A DNA stretch of 35,990 bases, from the NCBI GenBank assembly GCA_012729765.1, contig JAAYCM010000093.1:1-35990 (forward strand), written 5' to 3'. Source of the stretch: Chloroflexota bacterium. GTDB lineage: Bacteria > Chloroflexota > Anaerolineae > Aggregatilineales > Aggregatilineaceae. The notes below the pieces were generated by a model. The model ran no database searches and had not been told where the DNA came from. It saw only the letters and a list, made by a program, of their open reading frames with translations. Both the position numbers and the translations under genes were made by a program. This document shows positions 15,218-23,331 of this stretch, piece after piece (the stretch's first letter is position 1; every line of letters begins with the position of its first letter).

Positions 15218-16106
15218 GCCTGCTCCTTACGATTTCGTGTGCGTGATCGGGATGTTCGAGGCAGTCGTGATCGTGGCACGGCCTGTCCGCGACCAGCACG
15301 TACTGGTCGCCGTCGCGCCACAGCGCGATCCGGCCCCCGAAGGTTGCGGCCAGATTCTCCGGCGTGTAGACCTCAGCCGGGGTGCCATAAGCCAGCACGC
15401 GTCCGCCGTTGAGCATCATCAGTTTATCATAGTGGGTGGCGGCCTGCGCCAGATTGTGTGTCGCCAGCAGCACCGCGACACCTTCCGCGCGCAGCACGTC
15501 CAACACCTGGAAAATCTCGGATTCGGCCTGGGCATCCACCCCGCTGAACGGCTCGTCCAGCAGCAGGACGCTCGCCTGCTGCGCCAGCGCGCGCGCCACA
15601 AACACGCGCCGCCGCTGCCCGCCCGAAAGCTCCCCGATCTGGCGCTTGCGCAGGGGCCACATCTCGACCCGCTCCAGCGCCGCCTGGACCGCCTGCCGGT
15701 CGCGCTTGCGGGGCGGCAGGATATACCCGATCTGCCGGGCGCGGCCCATCATGACCACGTCCCAGACCGTCGCCGGGAAGTTCCAATCGATCACCTCGTG
15801 CTGCGGCACATAGCCGACCATCGTATGACTCTGGCGGCACGACGCGCCCTGGATCGAGATCGCGCCCTGGTGCGGCAGCAGCCCGACGATGGCCTTGAAC
15901 AGCGTCGATTTGCCCGCGCCGTTCGGCCCGACGATGCCGATCCGCTCCCCGGCATAAACGTTGAAGCTGACGTCGTGCAGGGCGGGATGGCCGTTGTAGC
16001 TGGCGGAAAGCGCGTTCACCGTCATCACCTGCGGGGACGAGGTGCGGTCCCAGGCGGGCTGATCGGGAATCGCGCCCAAAAGTGCTCGAATCGAAAGCTC
16101 AGCCAT
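15198..16106 (-). CDS. znuC: Zinc/manganese ABC transporter ATPase
   Basis: The ATPase of the metal importer, about 302 residues. Walker A is GPNGAGKST, the Q-loop is in [20 protein letters not shown] (typical of Mn/Zn ABC ATPases), the signature is [15 protein letters not shown], Walker B is VLLLDEPF, and the H-loop is LLATHNL. Unusual parts are a 30-residue N-terminal extension and a His-rich tail ([14 protein letters not shown]) that could bind zinc and sense or buffer it. The ATG at 16106 is chosen; a GTG two codons upstream is possible. It overlaps the Nudix gene. Confidence 0.93.
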   Translation of the reverse strand: MAELSIRALLGAIPDQPAWDRTSSPQVMTVNALSASYNGHPALHDVSFNVYAGERIGIVGPNGAGKSTLFKAIVGLLPHQGAISIQGASCRQSHTMVGYVPQHEVIDWNFPATVWDVVMMGRARQIGYILPPRKRDRQAVQAALERVEMWPLRKRQIGELSGGQRRRVFVARALAQQASVLLLDEPFSGVDAQAESEIFQVLDVLRAEGVAVLLATHNLAQAATHYDKLMMLNGGRVLAYGTPAEVYTPENLAATFGGRIALWRDGDQYVLVADRPCHDHDCLEHPDHAHEIVRSRHDGARR

Positions 16107-16176
16107 AGTCACTAACTTTCACGTCTAGCCCCTGCCAGGATAAAGTCGCCCGGCGGGCAGGTGTGCGAAAACCGCC

Positions 16177-17313
16177 TCAGCGCAGCGCCTCAGCAATCGT
16201 CGCGGCGTTGAAGCGGATATAGTCGAGATAGGTCCCGGCCCCGTCCTCAGGCTGGCTGAGCGAGCCGGTGTAGAGCGGCACGAGCGCCGCCCCGGTTTCA
16301 TCCGCGATCTGGCGGGCGAGGGCCTCGCTCACGGTCGTCTCGGTAAAGATCGCGGCGACGTGGTGTGCCTGCACGGTTTCGATCAGGCGCAGCACTTCCT
16401 GCACCGACGGCTCGGACGTGGTGCTGCCGCCCGGAATCACCACGCCGACCAGTTCCAGGCCATAGCGCGCCGCGAAGTAGTTGAAGGCGGCATGGTTGGT
16501 GATGATCGCGCGCCGGTCGGCGGGAATCGTCTCGATCAGGGCGCGCACCTCGGCATCGAGCGCGGCCAGCTCGCCCAGATAGTGCTCCGCGTTGGCGGCG
16601 TAGGCGTCGGCGTGATCGGGATCGCGCGCGGCGAGCGTGTCGCGGATCGTCAGCGTCCACAGCGCGGCGTTGAGCGGATCGGTCCACACGTGCGGATCGC
16701 AGCTTCCGGGATCGTGCGCGTGCTCGTCTTTCTCGTCGTGATGCACGTCGCCGGGGCAGGCCAGCGTATTGAGCGGGCCAAGCGTGCCGCTGAGCAGCGC
16801 CGCCGCATCCTGATCGAATGCCGCCGCGACCGCCTCGTAATGTGTGTCGCACGGGGCGCCGAACCGGACCGGCTCTTCATGGCCGCGCTCGCCATTATGC
16901 TCGCCGTCGTGCTGCTCAGCGTGATGATCGGGATCGACGACGCCGCTAATGGGCCGGATCGGAACGCACTGCGAGGCGGCGACCACGTTGGCCCCGGCAG
17001 CTTCGCGCAGCACGGGCAGCAGCCCTTCCTCATAGTTCGCGCCGACGACAAAGACCAGATCGGCATCGCTCAGCGCGGCGACATCCTGGGCCGAGGGCGA
17101 ATAGGCGTGCGGGTTCGCGCCGACCGGCATCAGCGATGTGACGGCGGCATCCTCGCCCGCCACCTGCGCCACGACATCGGCCAGGATGCTGAAGCTGGCG
17201 ATCACGTTCAGCCGGTCGCCCTGCGCCTGGCTGCGCGGCGGGATCGCCGGCAGAGCCAGGATCGCGATCAGAAGCAGAATGGCAGTGGTAATCAGCACGC
17301 GTTGGCGTGTCAT
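16177..17313 (-). CDS. znuA: Zinc ABC transporter substrate-binding protein
   Basis: A cluster A-I (TroA/ZnuA-like) periplasmic or lipid-anchored metal binder, 378 residues. The signal segment is ITTAILLLIAILALPAIPP (about 8-26). Metal ligands are expected at His69 (GANPHAYSPS), the His in CDPHVWTDP, the His in TNHAAFNYFAARYG and an acidic residue in the last lobe. Two His/Asp-rich loops (DPDHHAEQHDGEHNGERGHE and DVHHDEKDEHAHDP) mark it as zinc-type. There is no lipobox Cys after the signal segment, so the anchor may be the uncleaved helix. GAGGAGAACCT precedes the ATG. Confidence 0.94.
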   Translation of the reverse strand: MTRQRVLITTAILLLIAILALPAIPPRSQAQGDRLNVIASFSILADVVAQVAGEDAAVTSLMPVGANPHAYSPSAQDVAALSDADLVFVVGANYEEGLLPVLREAAGANVVAASQCVPIRPISGVVDPDHHAEQHDGEHNGERGHEEPVRFGAPCDTHYEAVAAAFDQDAAALLSGTLGPLNTLACPGDVHHDEKDEHAHDPGSCDPHVWTDPLNAALWTLTIRDTLAARDPDHADAYAANAEHYLGELAALDAEVRALIETIPADRRAIITNHAAFNYFAARYGLELVGVVIPGGSTTSEPSVQEVLRLIETVQAHHVAAIFTETTVSEALARQIADETGAALVPLYTGSLSQPEDGAGTYLDYIRFNAATIAEALR

Positions 17314-17346
17314 AGGTTCTCCTCGTGTATCCGCGTGAGGGCGGCG

Positions 17347-17793
17347 CTACGCCTCGTGGGGCGGCTCGTGCTGGCAGTCGGCGCACACGCCGGAGATTTC
17401 CAGCCAGTGGCCGGTGATCTGGTAGCCGGTGCGCGTGGCGACCGTGTCCAGAAAGTCACCCAGCTCGCAGCCGATGACCTCGATCACGGCGTGGCAGCGC
17501 TCGCACACGACATGGTGGGTGTGGCCGGGCGTGGCAAGCACATAACCGTGACAGCCATCGGCCAGGTGCACCGCGCGCACCATCTCCAGCGCGTCCATCA
17601 GCTCCAGCGTGCGATAGACCGTCACCAGGCCGAGATCGTGGCAGAAATCCTGCCCGCGCTGCTGAATCTCGGCGGGCGAGAGCGGCTTGGCGGTTGCCAG
17701 CAGGGCGTGCAGAATCGCCCGGCGCGGCTGGGTGAGCTTGTGGCCGTGCGCGCGGAATTCATGCGCCAGCGTGTCGAAACGGTGATCCATCAT
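17347..17793 (-). CDS. zur: Fur-family zinc uptake regulator
   Basis: A 148-residue Fur-family repressor. The N-terminal winged helix carries LTQPRRAILHALL and LVTVYRTLELM. The dimerisation domain has HTHHVVCERCHAVIEV and a C-terminal CADC, giving two CxxC pairs for the structural zinc. The His-rich flanks fit metal sensing. Position at the head of znuA-znuC-znuB identifies it as Zur rather than Fur or PerR. A second ATG one codon later is an equally good start. Binding to the Zur-like box just upstream would give autoregulation: zinc-bound Zur represses, and zinc starvation derepresses the operon. Confidence 0.93.
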   Translation of the reverse strand: MMDHRFDTLAHEFRAHGHKLTQPRRAILHALLATAKPLSPAEIQQRGQDFCHDLGLVTVYRTLELMDALEMVRAVHLADGCHGYVLATPGHTHHVVCERCHAVIEVIGCELGDFLDTVATRTGYQITGHWLEISGVCADCQHEPPHEA

Positions 17794-17827
17794 TGGCTGT
17801 CTTGCACATCCCCACCGGATAGCTAAC

Positions 17828-17842
17828 TGAAAAGGTTTTTCA
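17828..17842. promoter_or_regulatory. Zur-like operator
   Basis: TGAAAAGGTTTTTCA is a 6-3-6 inverted repeat (TGAAAA/TTTTCA) resembling the actinobacterial Zur/FurB box. It lies 8 bases downstream of the -10 of the zur promoter, over the start of transcription, where bound repressor would block it. Confidence 0.7.
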
Positions 17843-17849
17843 TTACGAG

Positions 17850-17878
17850 ATTGTATAGAAGCAGCGGGGCGATGTCAA
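17850..17878 (-). promoter_or_regulatory. Sigma-70 promoter of the zinc operon
   Basis: On the minus strand: TTGACA (17873-17878), exactly 17 bases, TACAAT (17850-17855). It is near-consensus and 57 bases upstream of the zur start. Confidence 0.85.
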
Positions 17879-17923
17879 TTGCGGGTTTGGGCCAAAACGG
17901 ATAGGGTAGCCGGGTGAGGAGCG

Positions 17924-18105
17924 TTTAGCGGCTGTAATGCATTTTTACCCCCCATCCCCCGGCCCCTTCCCACACTGCTGCGCGGAGGGAAGGGGAGCAC
18001 GGTGGCGGCTTGGAAGTCCTTCCCACCTAGTAGGGGAAGGATTTAGGATGGGGGGGCAGAGGTGGCCGCCTGCTTCAGTTTTCTGAAACGCATAATACGC
18101 TTTAG
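17924..18105. mobile_element. MITE-like element, GGCTGTTATGCA subfamily
   Basis: A core hairpin repeat (about 17948-18056) framed by outer inverted repeats: CGGCTGTAATGCATTTT on the left, GCGTATTATGCGTTTC read from the right. TTTAG flanks both sides (17924-17928 and 18101-18105), a possible target duplication. The element lies between the zur promoter and the ABM-like gene, and its right end supplies sequence just before that gene's ribosome-binding site. Confidence 0.8.
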
Positions 18106-18121
18106 GTGAGGGCAGCGCACG

Positions 18122-18469
18122 ATGATCGAAATTGTGTGGGAGATTGTCGCGAGGCTAGAAGCGCAGGGCCAGCTTGAGCTGGTGTACGGCCCCGGCGGCG
18201 CGTGGGGCAGGCTGTTCGGCAAAGCGCCGGGCTTCCGGGGCACCACGCTGCTGCATGACATCCATAATCCAAGGCGCTATCTGATCATCGACCTGTGGGA
18301 TACGGAAGCACAGCGCGAGCAGGCGCTCCGCGACGACGCGGATGAATACACCCGGCTGGAAGCTGATCTCGAAGGCTGGACGGAGTCCAGGGTTGAGGTT
18401 GGGGCCTTCAGGCTGCGTGCCGACGCGACCGTCCGCCCGCGTGGCAAACCCGGTCGCCGGAGTCGTTAG
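18122..18469 (+). CDS. Antibiotic-biosynthesis-monooxygenase-like (dimeric alpha-beta barrel) protein
   Basis: 115 residues. The central part (TTLLHDIHNPRRYLIIDLWDTEAQREQALR and DEYTRLEADLEGW) matches the dimeric alpha-beta barrel pattern of ABM-type proteins, which oxidise aromatics without cofactor or act as heme-degrading or stress proteins. No clear catalytic residues can be assigned. The C-terminus is a short basic tail (RPRGKPGRRSR). GGTGAGGG about 9 bases upstream supports the ATG. Adjacent to a repeat element and convergent with the GT2-TlpA gene, 8 bases apart. Confidence 0.65.
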   Translation: MIEIVWEIVARLEAQGQLELVYGPGGAWGRLFGKAPGFRGTTLLHDIHNPRRYLIIDLWDTEAQREQALRDDADEYTRLEADLEGWTESRVEVGAFRLRADATVRPRGKPGRRSR

Positions 18470-18477
18470 CGCACGCC

Positions 18478-19812
18478 TCACAGCAGTTCGTCGAGGAAGG
18501 CGTCCAGGTCTTCGGGATGCAGCGCGCCGAGATGCCGGTAGCGGACGGTTCCGCTGCGGTCGATCACGAACGTGGTCGGAATCTGGAGCACGCCGAAGGT
18601 CTGGTACAGCTCCAGGTCGGACGACAGCGCGACATCGAGCGAGAGATCGTAGGTGTCCAGAAAAGCGCGGATATCCTCTTCGGTCTGGCCGGACTGCGGG
18701 TCGGTGATCGTCACCACGCGGACCTCGCCGCCGTGCTCGTCCTGCATCGCTTGCAGCGCGGGCATCTCCTCTTTGCACGGCTCGCACCACGTCGCCCAGA
18801 AGTTGAGGAAAACGACCTGGCCTTCGAGATCGCGCAGGCGCAGCGCCTCGCCGTCGAGTAGAGTCAGCGTGAAGTCGGGCACCGGCTGATCGTGCAGCGC
18901 GTCCGGCTGAGGCTCGACGGTCGGGAGCGGCGTGGGCGGGATGAACGTTACCGGCGCGGGCGTGGGAAAGCTGGCCCCGGCGGGCGCGGTCGGGTTGGGA
19001 TCGTCGCCGCCGCTGCGGGTGAGAATCACCCCCGCGACGACGATCCCGATCAGGGGCAGGGCGAGCAGCGGCAGCCAGCGCACCAGCGCCGGGGCCCCGG
19101 CGGGACGCTGTTTGCGGCGGGCGGCCTGCATCGAGCGGCGGGTGTGGCGCACCACGCGGAAGAAGTTGGCGATATGCGGGCCGGGCCGGATATGGCTGAC
19201 CTCGTCACCGTAGATCGTGCTGATCGGCACCGCGTCGAGGGTGTAGCCGCGCTGGACCGCGATCAGGATCATCTCGACCTCGAACTCGAAGCCCTGTTCC
19301 ACGCTGGCGAGCATCGCTTCCATCAGGCGGCGGCTGACCAGCCGGTAGCCGGACTGGTTATCGCGCACGGTCTGGCCGAGCGCCCACGAGAACATCCAGC
19401 GGCCCAACGTGTTCGAGAGATTGCGTGGGAAGGGCATCCGGCGGAACTCGCGCTCCCCGATGATCAGGTCGGCGCCGCGCGCGGCATAGGCTTCGAGGAA
19501 GCGCGGGATCTCGTCGGGATCGTGCTGGCCGTCGGCGTCGAGCATGATCACCGCCGCGTAACCGTGCTCAAGCGCCCAGCGGAATCCGGCGTGCAGGGCC
19601 GCGCCTTTGCCCTGGTTGGGCACCTGGCGCAGCACGTCTGCCCCGGCGGCTTCGGCCCGCTCCGCGCTGTGATCCTTCGAGCCGTCGTCCACCACCAGCA
19701 CCGGCAGATAGGCGCGCGTGCGGGTCACGACGTCCGCGATATGGGCTTCTTCGTTATAGGCCGGGATCAGCGCCAGAACGCGCGCGTCCCCCGAACTCGA
19801 TTGGCTGCTCAC
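18478..19812 (-). CDS. Glycosyltransferase family 2 - thioredoxin (TlpA/ResA-like) fusion
   Basis: A 444-residue chimera in one uninterrupted frame. Residues about 10-225 are a dolichyl-phosphate-mannose-synthase-like GT2 (ALIPAYNEE, VDDGSKDHS, NQGKGAALHAGF, metal-binding LDADGQHD, NQSGYRLVSRR). A very basic stretch (RHTRRSMQAARRKQRP) precedes a single membrane helix (about 246-264), then a Pro/Thr-rich linker (about 270-308). A TlpA-like redoxin with FWATWCEPCKEEMP (Cys343, Cys346) and the cis-Pro segment IPTTFVI closes the protein. Positive-inside logic puts the GT in the cytosol and the redoxin outside. The GTG at 19812 is preceded by GGAAGGG; upstream frame extension to 19878 would begin inside a repeat. 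Both parts look intact; the joint role is unknown. Confidence 0.85.
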   Translation of the reverse strand: MSSQSSSGDARVLALIPAYNEEAHIADVVTRTRAYLPVLVVDDGSKDHSAERAEAAGADVLRQVPNQGKGAALHAGFRWALEHGYAAVIMLDADGQHDPDEIPRFLEAYAARGADLIIGEREFRRMPFPRNLSNTLGRWMFSWALGQTVRDNQSGYRLVSRRLMEAMLASVEQGFEFEVEMILIAVQRGYTLDAVPISTIYGDEVSHIRPGPHIANFFRVVRHTRRSMQAARRKQRPAGAPALVRWLPLLALPLIGIVVAGVILTRSGGDDPNPTAPAGASFPTPAPVTFIPPTPLPTVEPQPDALHDQPVPDFTLTLLDGEALRLRDLEGQVVFLNFWATWCEPCKEEMPALQAMQDEHGGEVRVVTITDPQSGQTEEDIRAFLDTYDLSLDVALSSDLELYQTFGVLQIPTTFVIDRSGTVRYRHLGALHPEDLDAFLDELL

Positions 19813-19844
19813 GCCGTTTGCCCTTCCTGATTGTAGCCTGCTGG

Positions 19845-19997
19845 CTAACGCGGCTGCGATGCATTTTTTGCCCCCCATCCCCCGACCCCTTCCCCCACTG
19901 CTGCGCGAAGGGAAGGGGAGAACGGCGGAACTGTCAAGTCCTTCCCCCCTTGTGGGGGAAGGATTTAGGATGGGGGGCGGACGCGCAGAGCCTCTAG
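19845..19997. repeat. Hairpin intergenic repeat with partly preserved outer ends
   Basis: The core lies at about 19870-19978. The left outer end is CGGCTGCGATGCATTTTTTG; the right end, read inward, is CTAGAGGCTCTGCGCGTCC, close to the right-hand copy at 21834. The terminal CTAG contains the TAG stop of the PII-like gene (19994-19996). CTAACGCGGCT (19845) and CTAGCGCGGCT (19994) form an imperfect direct repeat around it. Confidence 0.7.
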
Positions 19998-20362
19998 CGC
20001 GGCTTCTTTTGATGCTTGCTCGGATCGGTGCCTACGATGCGCTCGACCGGCAGCACAAACACGACGCCGGTGTTCGGTACGGTGTTGATATCGCCGAGCA
20101 CATGGCCAGCGGCATCGATCAGCGGATCGACCAGTGCGTCCTCGACCACCGACAGGATCGTCTGGTTGGTTTCTTCGATCTGATGCAAAACGCTCGCCAT
20201 CGAAACGAACAGCGACAGCTCCAGCGATTTGCTGCGCTCGCGCAGGTGGTGCAGGCCATAGCTTTCGAGCATCGTGACGCCGGTTGCCCCGACTGCTTCC
20301 CAGGCTTCGGCGACGGCCATTGCCTTATCGATCTGCGGCGTAATCAAAACGACCAGTTTCAT
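19994..20362 (-). CDS. PII-like signalling protein paired with antiporter
   Basis: 122 residues beginning MKLVVLITPQIDKAMAVAEAWEAVG. The layout (strand, helix, GATGVTMLESYGL, helix, and a C-terminal TGVVFVLPVERIVG strand) is the ferredoxin-like fold of PII/CutA-type trimeric proteins. It lacks a clear uridylylation T-loop Tyr, so it is PII-like rather than GlnB. AGGAG 8 bases upstream fixes the ATG; longer frame extension overlaps the antiporter gene. It starts 11 bases after the antiporter stop, so the two are co-transcribed. By analogy with PII-type proteins that gate transporters, it may regulate the antiporter in response to a nucleotide or ion. Inference only. Confidence 0.72.
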   Translation of the reverse strand: MKLVVLITPQIDKAMAVAEAWEAVGATGVTMLESYGLHHLRERSKSLELSLFVSMASVLHQIEETNQTILSVVEDALVDPLIDAAGHVLGDINTVPNTGVVFVLPVERIVGTDPSKHQKKPR

Positions 20363-20373
20363 GCCTTCACTCC

Positions 20374-21639
20374 TCAAACTTCTGCTGCGGTATCGCGCGC
20401 TGTGCGGGGCGGGCCGGGATCGATCGCGGTCGGATAGTTGCGAAAGACCAGGCGCACCAGCGGCGGCGTGATCACCGTCGTCAGCAGGATCACCAGAAAG
20501 ACCGGCTCGAACAGGCGTTGTTCGAGCATACCCGCCGAAAGCAGCAGCGACGCGATGATCAGGCCGACTTCGCCGCGCGAGATCATACACACGCCCACCC
20601 GCAGCGATTCACCCGACGTGAAGCCGCCCAGCCGCGCTCCGAACCCGCAGCCCACCACCTTGGTTACGACCGCCACCACCAGCAGCAGGATCGCCAGCGG
20701 GATCATGTCGCCGCCGATGCTGGTCAGGTCGGTTTGCAGCCCGACGTTGACAAAGAAGATCGGCACCAGGAACGAGTAGGAGATCGGTCGCACGGCGTTT
20801 TCGATCTGGTGGCGGATGCGCTCGGTGGTGCGGCTGAGGCCCATCCCGGTGATAAACGCGCCGGTGATGGCGGCGACCCCACCGAGGACTTCTGCCGACC
20901 AGCCAAACAACAGGGCCGCGATCAAGGCGAAAGCCGCCATGCTCTGGGTGAACTGCGTGCGGCGGTGCAGCCAGGCAAACAGGCGCGGCAGCACAAACCA
21001 GGCGACCAGCAGCGCGCCCGCGAGATAGAGCATCATGCGCACGAAAATCCAGAGCAGCTCGCCGACCGAGGCCGCTTCGGTGTTTGGCCCCAGCGTGGCG
21101 ATCACGATCGACACCAGCAGGATCGCCAGGATGTCGTCGGCGACGGCCATCGCCAGCAGGCCAACGCCCTCTTTGGTGCGCAGGACGCCTAACTCTAACA
21201 GGGTTTGGGCCGAGATGCTGACCGAAGTGGCCGACATCACCACGCCGACGAAAATCGCCGTTTCCACCGAATAGCCGAACGGCGCGACGATGGGGATACT
21301 TGCCACCAGCGGCAGCACGGCTCCCAGCGTCCCGCCCAGGATGGCGACCTTGCCGACCGAGAGCAGCTCCGGCAGGTGAACTTCCAGGCCAACGGCGAAC
21401 ATCAGGAACAATACGCCCAACTCAGCCAGTTCTTTGATGGTGTGGCCGAGCATCTCCGGGTTATCGAAGATGCCCCAATGCAGAAGATTGAGCAGAGTTG
21501 GGCCGAGGAAAACCCCCGCTAGCAGCTCACCAAACACACGCGGCTGGCCCACGGAACGCGCCGCTGAGCCGGCGAGCTGGGCCGCGCCGATGATCAGGCC
21601 GAGCGCCAGAAAAAGCTGTACAACTGATCCACCTTCCAC
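20374..21639 (-). CDS. CPA2-family cation/proton antiporter
   Basis: A Kef/NapA-type monovalent cation:proton antiporter domain protein, 421 residues with about 12-13 helices. Hallmarks: ELLAGVFLGPTLL early, LFLMFAVGLEVHL, the inverted-repeat SATSVSISAQTLLELG, and the ion-binding AVADDILAI with paired Asp168-Asp169, as in electrogenic CPA2 members. The regulatory RCK/TrkA-N domain common in Kef proteins is absent, so control may come from the PII-like protein encoded next to it. Start GTG, with AAAGGAG six bases upstream. A repeat element begins 15 bases upstream of the gene. Confidence 0.92.
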   Translation of the reverse strand: MEGGSVVQLFLALGLIIGAAQLAGSAARSVGQPRVFGELLAGVFLGPTLLNLLHWGIFDNPEMLGHTIKELAELGVLFLMFAVGLEVHLPELLSVGKVAILGGTLGAVLPLVASIPIVAPFGYSVETAIFVGVVMSATSVSISAQTLLELGVLRTKEGVGLLAMAVADDILAILLVSIVIATLGPNTEAASVGELLWIFVRMMLYLAGALLVAWFVLPRLFAWLHRRTQFTQSMAAFALIAALLFGWSAEVLGGVAAITGAFITGMGLSRTTERIRHQIENAVRPISYSFLVPIFFVNVGLQTDLTSIGGDMIPLAILLLVVAVVTKVVGCGFGARLGGFTSGESLRVGVCMISRGEVGLIIASLLLSAGMLEQRLFEPVFLVILLTTVITPPLVRLVFRNYPTAIDPGPPRTARDTAAEV

Positions 21640-21653
21640 TATAACTCCTTTCC

Positions 21654-21834
21654 CTCTAGAGGCTGTTATGCACTCTTATCCCCCATCCCTCGGCCCCTCC
21701 CCCCACTGCTGCGCGGAGGGAAGGTGAGCACGGCGGCGTTTTTCAAGTCCTTCCCTCATTTTGGGGGAAGGATCTAGGATGGGGGAAGGGCCGTTCGCCT
21801 CATTCAGCGTTTCGAAATACATAACACGCTCTAG
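21654..21834. mobile_element. MITE-like element, GGCTGTTATGCA subfamily, best-preserved ends
   Basis: Outer inverted repeats CTAGAGGCTGTTATGCA (left) and CTAGAGCGTGTTATGTA (right, read inward) frame the hairpin core (about 21680-21786). CTCTAG occurs at both extremes (21654-21659 and 21829-21834), compatible with a short target duplication or with palindromic tips. It sits between the PPOX-like gene and the antiporter, splitting co-directional genes. No coding capacity. Confidence 0.82.
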
Positions 21835-21907
21835 CAATCTATATCGCAGCACCCCGCCTTCCGGGCATGATCGGATCTGGCAAGCGGCAGTTATCCCGCG
21901 CGCCCGC

Positions 21908-22408
21908 TCAGCTTTTTTGCGTGTCGGGGTGGGGTGCTTCGAGCCGGAATTCCTGTTTGTAACCAAAGCGCCGGGCGTTATCGAGCCAGCGCAGCCAGCG
22001 GGGCCGCAGCACATAGATCACACTCTGCTCGATCAGCTCGGCGAAGCGCTCGTTGACGAAGGGGAACTTGGCGCGGTAGAGGGCCAGGGCGCGCTGGCGC
22101 TCGTCGTCTTCTACCACCGGCACGACGTCGCCTTCGATCTGCACGCCCTTGATCCCGGTCCATTCCCAGGTGGGGACGTAAATCGCGGCAGCGGCATCGT
22201 TCCAGTCCGCGACGTTAAGGCTGTGGCGGCTGTCCGGGCTGGAGATCCAGTAGAGGTTGAAGTCATCATCGCTGGCGAAAAAGAGCGGCGCGGCCTGGGG
22301 ACGACCGTCTTTGACCCCGGCGGTGGCAAGCGTCAATGTGGACTGCCCGGCCAGGAACTCGCGCAGCACAGGGCGCAGATCGTCCGGCAGCAGGGGGATG
22401 TCGGTCAT
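21908..22408 (-). CDS. Pyridoxamine 5'-phosphate oxidase-like flavin-binding protein
   Basis: 166 residues of the split-barrel PPOX/flavin-reductase-like group. Motifs: LATAGVKDGRPQAAPLFFAS near the start, FNLYWISSPDSRHSLNVADW, and the repeated beta-strand GIKGVQIEGDVVPV. These proteins bind FMN or F420 and reduce small molecules or bind heme. The C-terminus carries WLRWLDNARRFGYKQEFRL, usual for the group. Its ATG overlaps the ubiX stop (ATGA), so the genes are translationally coupled. A link to the flavin chemistry of UbiX is possible but unproven. Confidence 0.83.
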   Translation of the reverse strand: MTDIPLLPDDLRPVLREFLAGQSTLTLATAGVKDGRPQAAPLFFASDDDFNLYWISSPDSRHSLNVADWNDAAAAIYVPTWEWTGIKGVQIEGDVVPVVEDDERQRALALYRAKFPFVNERFAELIEQSVIYVLRPRWLRWLDNARRFGYKQEFRLEAPHPDTQKS

Positions 22409-22995
22409 GGCGATCTCCCTTTGAGGCCCAGCCACTCGAAATACAGATCGTTCTCGACGCCGAGGCGCCGCAGTGCGCGCCCGACCGTCCCGTTAATCAT
22501 ATCGTCTATTGTCTGCGGCTGCCCATAAAACGCGGGAACAGGCGGCATGATGATCGCGCCGTTTTCGGCGGCCTGGACCATCAACCGCAGGTGGCCCAGG
22601 TGCAGCGGCGTCTCGCGCACCAGCAGCACCAGCGGGCGGCCTTCCTTAAGCTGGACATCCGCTGCCCGTGCCAGCAGATCGCTTGAATAGCTGTGGGCGA
22701 TGGCCGACAGACTTTTGATACTGCACGGAGCGACGATCATGCCCAGCGTGGCGAACGATCCGCTGGCGATGCTGGCCCCGACATTCCCCGGCTTGTGGAC
22801 TTCGTGGGCCAGCGCCTCGACCTCGCTGACCTTCCAGTGTGTCTCCTGGACGATGGTGATCTTGGCGGCATCGGACAGTACCAGGTGCGTTTCGATGGTA
22901 TTCGCCTGCCGCAGCACTTCCAGCAGGCGAATACCGTAGATCACCCCACTCGCGCCGGAGATTCCGACGATCAGGCGTTGAGCGGCGGGCGGCAT
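22405..22995 (-). CDS. ubiX: Flavin prenyltransferase
   Basis: Makes prenylated FMN from FMN and dimethylallyl phosphate, the cofactor of UbiD decarboxylases. The 196-residue flavoprotein has the family motifs LIVGISGASGVIYGIRLLE, IVAPCSIKSLSAIAHSYS and the C-terminal IIMPPVPAFYGQPQTIDDMI. Length is standard. It is downstream of a molbindin gene (22 bases) and overlaps the PPOX-like gene. The dedicated partner, the UbiD-type decarboxylase, is encoded 6.6 kb away at 29634. Confidence 0.97.
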   Translation of the reverse strand: MPPAAQRLIVGISGASGVIYGIRLLEVLRQANTIETHLVLSDAAKITIVQETHWKVSEVEALAHEVHKPGNVGASIASGSFATLGMIVAPCSIKSLSAIAHSYSSDLLARAADVQLKEGRPLVLLVRETPLHLGHLRLMVQAAENGAIIMPPVPAFYGQPQTIDDMINGTVGRALRRLGVENDLYFEWLGLKGRSP

Positions 22996-23017
22996 TACCG
23001 GATGACTCGAACGTGCA

Positions 23018-23230
23018 TCAGTGATCCACGCCCACCATCACGCTTGACGCCTTGATGACGGCATAGGCTTCCTTGCCGACGGCCAGCCCCAGATTCTCCG
23101 CCGACTCTTTGGTGATGATCGAGACGATCTCGATCCCGCCCGGCAGCTCGATCACGACTTCAGTGTTGACTGCGCCCGGCGTCAGCTTCTTGACGGTGCC
23201 CTTGAGCATGTTACGTGCACTGGTTTTCAT
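23018..23230 (-). CDS. Molbindin (single Mop/TOBE domain)
   Basis: 70 residues forming one Mop domain: SARNMLKGTVKKLTPGAVNTEVVIELPGG, then ITKESAENLGLAVGKEAYAVIKASSVMVGV. These small proteins bind molybdate or tungstate as oligomers and buffer intracellular oxyanion. AAAGGAG precedes the ATG. It starts the minus-strand group molbindin-ubiX-PPOX. No molybdate transporter or molybdoenzyme is visible here. Confidence 0.92.
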   Translation of the reverse strand: MKTSARNMLKGTVKKLTPGAVNTEVVIELPGGIEIVSIITKESAENLGLAVGKEAYAVIKASSVMVGVDH

Positions 23231-23331
23231 GGGTTGAACTCCTTTTTGGGGGAATGATGTGCTGCGGCGTTGCGCTAGACCAGTTATAACAAATTGGCCG
23301 GGAGCATCCTAATCCCAGCGAGTGACCATCC

